From contig JAHFAB010000081.1 of NCBI GenBank assembly GCA_023250795.1, positions 1 to 7,572 of the forward strand: 7,572 nucleotides of DNA, read 5' to 3'. Positions 1 through 5,607 of this stretch are shown here, piece by piece (within the stretch, counting starts at the first letter, position 1; every line of letters begins with the position of its first letter). Below the pieces are notes generated by a model. The model ran no database searches, was not told where the DNA came from, and saw nothing but the letters and a program-made list of their open reading frames with translations. Source of the stretch: Bacteriovoracaceae bacterium (GTDB lineage: Bacteria; Bdellovibrionota; UBA1018). The position numbers and the translations under genes are program-made.

Positions 1-1038
1 GTAATTGCCCCAAAACTCCCAGAGCTTTTTGATAAATCTACTAAACTGGCTTTTGATTCTGGTATAAGTGCAACACTCATGTATTTGGGGATTTTTTTAA
101 GCACTTTTACATATGGAAAACTTGCAGACGAGGGTAAAGTCCACTGGCTTTTAAGCCCTGGGTTGATTGTCTATAGCTTAATATTGGTTTTGCTTGGAGT
201 TACGCACAGTACAGTGGGACTTTTTTTTCTGAGGTTCTTAGAAGGCCTAGCAATCAGCGCTGTTTTTGTTGCAGCCGATTTTATTTTGGGCCGTCTTTCT
301 GAAAAAAATGTGCGTGGTCAATGGTTATCTTATTATGGGGTTGCTCTTTCAATTGGTCTTTTGTTAGGACCTATGATTGCACTGTTTTTTCATTCACCAC
401 TCAGACCCCTGCTCATTGTCGCTTCAGTTACTTTCATATTTGGTCTTCTTGCGCACAATAGAAAAGTTCCACGTATTGGAAATATCTCTAGAACTAAAAC
501 AAAATTAAAATATGCCCCATTAATTGTTGGTTCCGCCTACGGATACTTAGAAGCAAGCCTTGTCGCTGTTTTTCCAGTATTAGCCCTTACTGACTTTCAA
601 GTAACTCCAGAATATTGCCTTGTGGCTGTTATTATTTCGGCAGCTTTGAGCTCCGTTTTTTGGGGAATTTTTTCTGATAAGTTTGGTTCTGAAAGAACTG
701 TTATCACCTTACTTATTACGCTCTTATTTGGATCTTTATTATTTTTTTTAGAAGGGAATCACATCCCCAAATTATATATGGCATTTTTAAGTTGTTCTTT
801 GTTTGGAATAACCGCTGGGGGTCTTTACACGGCTGGGTTTTCATGGCTGCTCAAAACACTACCAGAATCTCAATATGGTTATGCATCCGGAGCCTTCGCA
901 AGAGCCTATGGTATTGGATCTTTAATGGGTCCATTATTAACAGGGATTTTAGCACAACAATTGGCCAGCAAAGGGTTATTCCTTTCGATTGCCATGAGCA
1001 CTGCATTTTGTTTTTTATTTATATTAAAACTTCGTTAA
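1..1038 (+). CDS. MFS transporter, 5'-truncated by the window edge
   Basis: This is the C-terminal 345 codons of a Major Facilitator Superfamily permease of the inner membrane. The frame is open to base 1, and the residues before the first ATG (base 79) already look like the end of the first helix and periplasmic loop, so the true start lies outside the window. About ten to eleven hydrophobic helices are visible. The loop 2-3 signature appears as GKLADEGKVHW (about bases 115-147). Its second-half counterpart appears as GIFSDKFGSERT (about 664-699), the pseudo-repeat expected of a 12-helix MFS protein. GSLMGPLLTG near the end matches the usual helix-11 glycine pattern. The second half resembles YcaD-like MFS proteins. 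The substrate cannot be read from the sequence. Its stop codon overlaps the stop of the convergent downstream gene. Family assignment is firm; direction of transport and substrate are unknown. Confidence 0.9.
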   Translation, partial: VIAPKLPELFDKSTKLAFDSGISATLMYLGIFLSTFTYGKLADEGKVHWLLSPGLIVYSLILVLLGVTHSTVGLFFLRFLEGLAISAVFVAADFILGRLSEKNVRGQWLSYYGVALSIGLLLGPMIALFFHSPLRPLLIVASVTFIFGLLAHNRKVPRIGNISRTKTKLKYAPLIVGSAYGYLEASLVAVFPVLALTDFQVTPEYCLVAVIISAALSSVFWGIFSDKFGSERTVITLLITLLFGSLLFFLEGNHIPKLYMAFLSCSLFGITAGGLYTAGFSWLLKTLPESQYGYASGAFARAYGIGSLMGPLLTGILAQQLASKGLFLSIAMSTAFCFLFILKLR

Positions 1039-2825
1039 GCCGCTTTTTTGCCTGACTCTGAATAAGTTAATAATTTCTTATTTTCAAATACAGGTGAGAC
1101 TGTCCTGGATACCGGAGGTGGGTTCTTAGACATCATGCGACTTCTATGTCTTTCATATTCGAATTTCAACTTCCCACAAAGGTAGCCTATGCATAGAAAC
1201 AAAAAATGATTTAGATTCAAAACAAGAATATTGAACTTTGCAGAACTAAAAACAAATCCGAATACAATAGCCAAGCCTATTACTGTAAAAACTATTTCTC
1301 TGTTTTTCTTAAACTGACAGATCTGCAAACCAACTAAAGTCACCATCACTAGCGAGCCCCCCACATCCTTGAAAGCAATAAGGTTCTTAAATATTTTTGG
1401 ATGAATATAATCAAATGGTCGGATGATTAATAAATAATTAACAAAATCATCAAGTATAATAGAACACAAGAAAAATGGGATTAAAAACATTTTCTTATGT
1501 GTCTTTTCAGACCATGCGATAATTAAAAAATATATACTACCCCAAATATAAAAATGTTCTGGGCTAAAATATAAAAAATCACTGATAATGCTTCTAAATA
1601 TCCACTCACTAAATGGCGCCTCACCTGTAAAACCATATTGACTGAGTGCCCACTGCGGAAGTACACCGAAATCATTAATCCAGGCGAACAACAAGAATGA
1701 ACTCGCACCTACTGAAAATGTAAGCGGGTACTTTTTTATTGGGTTAATAAGAAAACTGATCAACCACTTTCCTGATATTTGCACTTTTGGACTGAAGGCT
1801 TTTAATAATGAATACAAAACCTTAAACCATGCACGCGTGTCAGAAACCTCTGATACCGTGTAATTTTTCACAGCCAAATGGATGTTTTCCCATTTTTGAG
1901 GCTTGAACCTTTTCCTAAAAATCTCTAAACCATCGAAATTATAAAAAGACATGAGTATTTTGGGCAATTTCAACAAAACCCACTCAATCGGTTTAGGGAG
2001 GTCGCGAGCAGATTCTGTTTCAACTGATGTCACAGAAACCACCCCTAGGCTTGCATACTGAATTCCTGAATTGTTTAAAGAGACAAGTGCTTCTAAAGTG
2101 AGCAGCTCCCCGGTTCCCCTTGGAGCCCCATGCTCCATAAATAAATCCTCAAGGAAATATGAACGAATCCCAGGGATTTCCGTTGCAACTAAATAAGCCC
2201 ATACTTTGCCATTTTCTGATTTTGCAATAAAGTAACGCCGACTTTTCATGAAAGCAAATGGGTCAACAGAATTCATAAAACCGCTAAGATCTATAATTCT
2301 TTCGTGTTTCCAACCACTGAGTATTTTTTTAATTACGTTCCTTTTCTGATCATCACTTTGTATATCTTTGTAATTCCACTCCTCAACTTGTAAGCCACCT
2401 CTAATCGCCTGATTTCTGGCAGCTCTAACACCTTTCCCGGCATTTCCAGTGGGTATGCAATCACTAAGTGCCACCCAAGGCTCTTGGCCCACTTTGACGG
2501 TTTGAAATCCATGCGTCCTCAATATTTTTAAAAATGAACCATAGATAGAAACAAAGGCTGCTATTTTTATTTCTATCGCTTGAGATAGTTCTTTCCATGC
2601 CTCATTAAAATCGTTCTGATGTTTATCATTATATTCTGTTGGTGCACCAGGTATCAGCGGTTCTAATGCAAATAGGGTCACATCCCCATGGACTGAAAAA
2701 CCAAATACCCACCCGAGACTTGTCTCGAAATACCTTAAATCAGCTAAAAGCCAAACGAAGTGACTGGAGTTTCGACTTAGCATTTTAAACCGGTCATAGA
2801 CTTCTTGTTTGGTTAAAAATGGCAT
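1035..2825 (-). CDS. DUF2156 (MprF-type) aminoacyltransferase fused to a rhomboid-like membrane domain
   Basis: Residues about 1-325 form a DUF2156 / lysyl-phosphatidylglycerol synthase C-terminal domain (double GNAT fold). Landmarks are EPLIPGAP (55-62), GKGVRAARNQAIRGG (130-144), FLEDLFMEHGAPRGTGE (224-240), YASLGVVSVTSVE (257-269) and the closing YNFDGLEIFRKRFKPQ (295-310). In MprF-type enzymes this domain transfers lysine or alanine from aminoacyl-tRNA to phosphatidylglycerol on the cytoplasmic face. MprF carries its membrane flippase N-terminally. Here the membrane part is C-terminal, with six helices at about 366-384, 422-439, 446-468, 487-504, 509-526 and 531-551. It resembles a rhomboid fold: SPEHFYIW at helix 2, GGS491 at helix 4 and H540 with G547 at helix 6. 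The GxSG motif is imperfect (GGSL). A basic tail follows. The ATG has a good ribosome site. It lies 59 bases after a START-like gene and downstream of a tRNA-Lys-like gene. Enzyme class is likely; substrate, acceptor lipid and any protease activity are inferred. Confidence 0.85.
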   Translation of the reverse strand: MPFLTKQEVYDRFKMLSRNSSHFVWLLADLRYFETSLGWVFGFSVHGDVTLFALEPLIPGAPTEYNDKHQNDFNEAWKELSQAIEIKIAAFVSIYGSFLKILRTHGFQTVKVGQEPWVALSDCIPTGNAGKGVRAARNQAIRGGLQVEEWNYKDIQSDDQKRNVIKKILSGWKHERIIDLSGFMNSVDPFAFMKSRRYFIAKSENGKVWAYLVATEIPGIRSYFLEDLFMEHGAPRGTGELLTLEALVSLNNSGIQYASLGVVSVTSVETESARDLPKPIEWVLLKLPKILMSFYNFDGLEIFRKRFKPQKWENIHLAVKNYTVSEVSDTRAWFKVLYSLLKAFSPKVQISGKWLISFLINPIKKYPLTFSVGASSFLLFAWINDFGVLPQWALSQYGFTGEAPFSEWIFRSIISDFLYFSPEHFYIWGSIYFLIIAWSEKTHKKMFLIPFFLCSIILDDFVNYLLIIRPFDYIHPKIFKNLIAFKDVGGSLVMVTLVGLQICQFKKNREIVFTVIGLAIVFGFVFSSAKFNILVLNLNHFLFLCIGYLCGKLKFEYERHRSRMMSKNPPPVSRTVSPVFENKKLLTYSESGKKAA

Positions 2826-2829
2826 AGAT

Positions 2830-2835
2830 CTCCAC
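2830..2835 (-). promoter_or_regulatory. Shine-Dalgarno site of the DUF2156 gene
   Basis: On the minus strand GTGGAG lies four bases before the ATG at 2825. It fixes that start and is the clearest ribosome site in the window; most other genes here have a weak one or none. It allows independent translation of this gene within a polycistronic message. Confidence 0.65.
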
Positions 2836-2884
2836 TTAGTATTACTGCAGACAGCTTATCGGGATTGTTTGTTATTTTTATTAA

Positions 2885-3679
2885 TTATTTTGACTTTAAG
2901 AAATAAAATTCTTTTTTGTTCTTTATTTTAGGCAATAAATCCGGGGACTTGGCCAAATCTTTGCTCATTTCTTTGATTCTCTTATAATCCCAGCCTTTAT
3001 TTTCTGCTCTAAGTTTTACAGCCATGTCTGACTGATAAAGCCCCTCAAGACTGTCTTTCCAGATTCTTTCGGGAGCAAATGATTTTGCAATTCCCCACTC
3101 TGCATCCCAAAAATCAAACTCTACATATAGAGTTTTTCCTTTACTCAAAGACTCGATCACGATCGCTCCATCATTATACTTAAGATGGTTACTGGATTTG
3201 AGCTGATACCGGTATATCTTTCGGTTGCTTTGAGACTTGTCTACTAAATACACCATTTCATTTTTTTCATTTGATACAAACGGTATAGGGACTTCTTGCT
3301 CTAATATTACATTAAACCTATTTTTATCTGGGTTTTTAACCTCAACATTGATTAAGCCATCAAAAAGATCTTTATAGTGTGAAAAGTCGTCCAATATTTT
3401 TTCAACTTCGCTCATGTCTGCATCAATGATCATTAACTGTTCCGCCCCAATGTAAAGATCATTTTGAGGCGTACCGAAACATATGATTTTGACTGGATCA
3501 TTTTCTTTTTCTAACTGGTTTAAACCCACTGGAGGCCATGCCTGTATTAGTTTTACCAAGGGTTGAGTATATATACTTTCTACAGCATCTAATTTTGAAC
3601 TAATTGAATAACTGGTCGGATTAGCGGCTAAAGAAATTTTCAGAATGAAAAATAAAAATATTAAAACTGAATTTTTCAC
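2885..3679 (-). CDS. secreted START/SRPBCC-like protein
   Basis: This is a 264-residue exported protein. Residues 1-19 are a classic signal peptide: a lysine, then the hydrophobic run VLIFLFFILKISLA, with cleavage after A18 or A19. There is no lipobox cysteine, so a soluble periplasmic protein is expected. Residues about 80-225 resemble the START/polyketide-cyclase (SRPBCC) fold. The helix segment EVEKILDDFSHYKDLFDGL (91-109) leads into VEVK; several beta strands follow, and a long terminal helix runs near 208-228. Family members enclose hydrophobic ligands, often lipids; the ligand here is unknown. The start is GTG. An in-frame TAA lies two codons upstream, so no earlier start is possible, and the signal peptide supports this one. 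The gene begins 18 bases after the CCA end of the tRNA-Lys-like gene with no hairpin terminator between, and the DUF2156 gene follows by 59 bases. A shared operon is likely. The fold assignment is by pattern only. Confidence 0.7.
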   Translation of the reverse strand: MKNSVLIFLFFILKISLAANPTSYSISSKLDAVESIYTQPLVKLIQAWPPVGLNQLEKENDPVKIICFGTPQNDLYIGAEQLMIIDADMSEVEKILDDFSHYKDLFDGLINVEVKNPDKNRFNVILEQEVPIPFVSNEKNEMVYLVDKSQSNRKIYRYQLKSSNHLKYNDGAIVIESLSKGKTLYVEFDFWDAEWGIAKSFAPERIWKDSLEGLYQSDMAVKLRAENKGWDYKRIKEMSKDLAKSPDLLPKIKNKKEFYFLKSK

Positions 3680-3697
3680 AGATTACTCACTCAAAAA

Positions 3698-3773
3698 TGG
3701 TGAGCCGTCCCTGGAGTTGAACCGGGGGCCCCCCTAAGAAAGAATTAGGTGCTCTTCACTGAGCTAACGGCTC
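3698..3773 (-). tRNA. tRNA-Lys(CUU)-like gene, structurally degenerate, CCA encoded
   Basis: Read on the minus strand, the acceptor stem is perfect (GAGCCGT with ACGGCTC), followed by A73 and an encoded CCA. U8 and A9 are present. The D stem GCTC/GAGC closes a loop of only AGTGAA, six bases with no GG pair. The anticodon stem CCTAA/TTAGG closes the loop TTCTTTC, giving anticodon CUU (lysine) but T at position 37 and C at 38, where purines are normal. The variable region is GGGGCC. The T loop TTCAACT is normal, but its stem CCCGG against CCAGGG needs a bulged A or a C-A mismatch at 51-63. U35, U36 and A73, lysyl-tRNA synthetase identity elements known from E. coli, are kept. Gene order places it first in a unit with a START-like gene and a DUF2156 aminoacyltransferase. 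It could be a pseudo-tRNA, a weakly translating isoacceptor or a dedicated non-translational tRNA. Confidence 0.8.
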
Positions 3774-3779
3774 AGTTCT

Positions 3780-3809
3780 ATTATCCTATATTTGTTAAAT
3801 AAAAATCAA
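3780..3809 (-). promoter_or_regulatory. promoter of the tRNA-Lys-like gene
   Basis: On the minus strand a TTGATT -35 box (3804-3809) and a GATAAT -10 box (3780-3785) are separated by 18 bases. The first tRNA base (3773) is the seventh base after the -10 box, so transcription should start at or within a base or two of the mature 5' end. It lies just past the stop codon of the coiled-coil gene and may drive the whole tRNA/START/DUF2156 unit. Confidence 0.6.
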
Positions 3810-3819
3810 TTTTTTTGTC

Positions 3820-4722
3820 TTATCGGTTGTTGTTCGTCAATAATTTGGCTTTTTCTAAGATAAAGTCACTTTCATACTCTGCTTTGAGAAGCTTTCTTGT
3901 TTTCTCTCTAAACTTTTCCCGCTCTATTGCTGCTTCTTTTTCAAGAATTGCTCGAATGCTTTCTTTTTCTTTGACTAAAGACCACTGATAACGCTCTCTC
4001 ATAGATTTTTCTACTTTCTCAATTTCTTCTTCAAAGTTTTTCTTTGTTTGACTGACAACTTGATACTCTTTCGAAAGCTCAGTGAATTTTGACTCAGCAC
4101 TATGAAGTCTTACTAATGTGTTTTGTAACTCTGTTTGATAACTTAATGAATGCCTTTCTTTTTGTGCGGTTATTTCTTTTTGTTGCAGCAGATCTTCTTC
4201 TAGTTTGTTAATTTTAGAAATTAATTCTTCACATTTTTTATTGCTATTTTTACCGTCCAAAATGATTAATTTTGCTTCTTTTTCTCTTTGTAAAACCCCA
4301 GCCCATGCGGTTTTGTACTGATAAAGTTCGCTGCGGATTTCTTTATATTTTTCAGAAATGAACTTTAATTTGGAGTTCAAAGAGTTTTCAATATTTTTAT
4401 ACTGCGCGTGAGAGGCCTTAAGCTTGCTCGACTCTAACGTAAGTTCATGGTTTTTGGATCGCTCCTCACTCAAGAGACGATCGTAGAGTACTCTTGATTC
4501 AGTCAGTTCTTCTTGAAGTAAAGATGCGTTTTGTTTTTCTTTCTCAAATGATTCTTCTAGCTGTTTTGCAGCTAAGACAAAATGTTCCATCCTATAAAAA
4601 ACAGACACGATAGACTCTTCCGAATCTCTATGTACCTGATTCTCTTTCTTGTACTCATTTCCTATGGGGATTACTTTATTGGGTCTTTCTGTAATCGATC
4701 TTTCTTCATAATAAGCGCTCAT
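3820..4722 (-). CDS. coiled-coil protein of unknown function
   Basis: This is a 300-residue, highly charged protein with no signal peptide or membrane helix, so it is probably cytoplasmic. After a polar N-terminal stretch of about 44 residues, nearly the whole length (about 45-285) is heptad-like sequence rich in Glu, Lys, Gln and Leu, predicted to be a long coiled coil. The C-terminal third is strongly basic/acidic alternating (EKEAAIEREKFREKTRK). The tail ends in NNNR. I do not recognise a family; it could be a scaffold or cytoskeletal component. The start is taken as ATG at 4722. An alternative TTG at 4758 would add 12 residues, but that TTG sits inside the predicted -35 box, so I reject it. 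No Shine-Dalgarno precedes the ATG, and the -10 box ends seven bases before it, suggesting a leaderless message. The codons are very AT-rich. The gene is not clearly tied to the tRNA unit that follows it. Confidence 0.8.
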   Translation of the reverse strand: MSAYYEERSITERPNKVIPIGNEYKKENQVHRDSEESIVSVFYRMEHFVLAAKQLEESFEKEKQNASLLQEELTESRVLYDRLLSEERSKNHELTLESSKLKASHAQYKNIENSLNSKLKFISEKYKEIRSELYQYKTAWAGVLQREKEAKLIILDGKNSNKKCEELISKINKLEEDLLQQKEITAQKERHSLSYQTELQNTLVRLHSAESKFTELSKEYQVVSQTKKNFEEEIEKVEKSMRERYQWSLVKEKESIRAILEKEAAIEREKFREKTRKLLKAEYESDFILEKAKLLTNNNR

Positions 4723-4729
4723 ACTTATT

Positions 4730-4758
4730 ATTTTGAGCGTTGTTTTAGAAAGAGTCAA
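4730..4758 (-). promoter_or_regulatory. promoter of the coiled-coil gene, implying a leaderless mRNA
   Basis: On the minus strand TTGACT (4753-4758) and CAAAAT (4730-4735) are separated by exactly 17 bases. The -10 box ends seven bases before the ATG at 4722, so the predicted transcription start coincides with the start codon within a base or two. Confidence 0.5.
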
Positions 4759-4917
4759 AGCGGCAGAATTTGCCTAGCAAAATAGAATCCTAAACTAAAA
4801 ACTAGGTGCAGAACAAACGAATAAGTAATGACTTTTGTCTGTGACCTTCTTAAGTGGAGAAAATACAAATACGCTTAATCGACGCCCCTCATTTATTCCG
4901 CCGATTTGGGATTCCAA

Positions 4918-5004
4918 CGGAGAGAGTGAGATTTGAACTCACGAGAGGTTTTACCCTCTGCTCCCTTAGCAAGGGAGTGCCTTCAACCACTCGGCCATCT
5001 CTCC
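4918..5004 (-). tRNA. tRNA-Ser(GCU)
   Basis: A full class II tRNA reads on the minus strand. The acceptor stem GGAGAGA/TCTCTCC is perfect with G73. The D arm is GCC/GGC with a GG-containing loop. The anticodon stem CTCCC/GGGAG closes the loop TTGCTAA, giving anticodon GCU for AGC/AGU codons. A long variable arm pairs AGAGG with CCTCT. The T arm is GTGAG/CTCAC around TTCAAAT. Length is 87 bases and CCA is not encoded. It is canonical in every position where the tRNA-Lys-like gene at 3698-3773 is not, so that gene's oddities are not a general feature of this genome. No hairpin terminator is evident downstream. Confidence 0.97.
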
Positions 5005-5036
5005 AAAGAAAAGGCGAATCGGGTCGCTTTCTGGAA

Positions 5037-5065
5037 TGTATAGCAAAGGGCTTTGAGAAGAGCAA
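5037..5065 (-). promoter_or_regulatory. promoter of tRNA-Ser
   Basis: On the minus strand TTGCTC (5060-5065) and TATACA (5037-5042) are separated by 17 bases. This gives a precursor with a 5' leader of roughly 25-30 bases. It overlaps the upstream region of the divergent DUF3592 gene. The -35 match is modest. Confidence 0.45.
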
Positions 5066-5088
5066 CTTCAGAGGTAAGATTGATCTCG

Positions 5089-5556
5089 ATGGGCACAATG
5101 AGGCTGATGGTGGGTGTTTTTTTGTTTGTGGGCACCGGGATGCTCGTTGCGGCAGGATTTGGCTATCAGCATACTAAAAAGTTCTTAGAAAAGGCAAGCA
5201 CTGCCGAAGGCACTGTGATTGAGCACTCAAGGCATAGCATCAATGACAATAAAAACCGAAGTGCGCCAGTCTACTACCCCGTCGTCCAATATAAAACCGC
5301 AGAAGGAAAGGCTGAGGAGTTCATTTCTTCTACTGGAAGTAATCCCCCTGATTATGATGTAGGCGACAAAGTAAAAGTTTTCTATGATCCACTAAAACCC
5401 AAGCATGCAAAGATTAACACTTTTGTAGATATCTGGCTTTTGCCTCTGATTTTAGGGTTTATAGGAGCTATTTTTACCACTTTAGGCTCTCTATTTTGGT
5501 ATTTTTTCTTAAGATCCGCGCCTCCAACATCCCTTCGATTGTCAGCAAAGACTTGA
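5089..5556 (+). CDS. DUF3592 family membrane protein
   Basis: This is a 155-residue protein with the DUF3592 layout: a first membrane helix (about 4-24), a beta-rich exported domain (about 38-110), and a second helix (about 115-140). The domain carries the usual family pattern: AEGTVIEH (39-46), YYPVVQYKTAEG (62-73) and VGDKVKVFYDPLKPK (91-105). The molecular function of DUF3592 is unknown. Start choice is uncertain. ATG at 5089 gives a normal N-terminus directly before helix 1. An in-frame TTG at 5080 lies nearer the AGAGGT ribosome-site candidate (5070-5075), and a second ATG at 5098 is also possible. The gene is divergent from tRNA-Ser, whose promoter lies just upstream. A separate promoter-like sequence precedes the next gene, so an operon with it is not required. 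Confidence 0.8.
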   Translation: MGTMRLMVGVFLFVGTGMLVAAGFGYQHTKKFLEKASTAEGTVIEHSRHSINDNKNRSAPVYYPVVQYKTAEGKAEEFISSTGSNPPDYDVGDKVKVFYDPLKPKHAKINTFVDIWLLPLILGFIGAIFTTLGSLFWYFFLRSAPPTSLRLSAKT

Positions 5557-5568
5557 AACAAAGCCAGA

Positions 5569-5597
5569 TTGACAAATGCTGATATTGAGGTTACTGT
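5569..5597 (+). promoter_or_regulatory. candidate promoter of the metallopeptidase gene
   Basis: A perfect TTGACA -35 box (5569-5574) is followed after 17 bases by TACTGT (5592-5597), a weak -10 box (3 of 6). The predicted start of transcription falls about three to four bases before the GTG at 5608, so the message would be nearly leaderless. Confidence 0.35.
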
Positions 5598-5607
5598 GTG
5601 ACTCGGT

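Noticed and set aside
220..230. T8 homopolymer run in the MFS gene as a possible slippage (phase-variation) tract.
   Set aside because: Runs of seven to eight T are common in this AT-rich coding sequence and the frame is intact on both sides.
792..1055. Plus-strand frame of 87 codons inside the MFS gene.
   Set aside because: Out-of-frame shadow of a well-supported transporter, with no domain pattern.
1523..1708. Minus-strand frame of 61 codons inside the DUF2156 gene.
   Set aside because: Out-of-frame shadow within the membrane domain of the real gene.
3698..3773. GGGGGGCCCCC run followed downstream by TTTTT as a rho-independent terminator.
   Set aside because: The GC run lies in the variable region and T stem, about 30 bases from the T run, and the intervening bases are tRNA T arm and acceptor stem; it is not a terminator hairpin.
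4582..4785. Plus-strand hydrophobic frame of 67 codons opposite the coiled-coil gene.
   Set aside because: Antisense of an AT-rich, lysine- and glutamate-rich coding sequence naturally gives phenylalanine/leucine runs; no ribosome site.
4918..5004. tRNA-Ser as an integration site of a mobile island.
   Set aside because: No integrase, no repeated 3' tRNA fragment and no mobile genes are visible in the window.
4889..5098. Minus-strand open frame of 69 codons.
   Set aside because: It is the tRNA-Ser gene translated in sense, with typical tRNA-derived residues; not a protein gene.
4854..5177. Plus-strand open frame of 107 codons starting at a GTG with an upstream GTGGAG.
   Set aside because: It runs antisense through the whole tRNA-Ser gene and into the DUF3592 gene in another frame; its sequence is a read-through of tRNA structure with no protein-like pattern.
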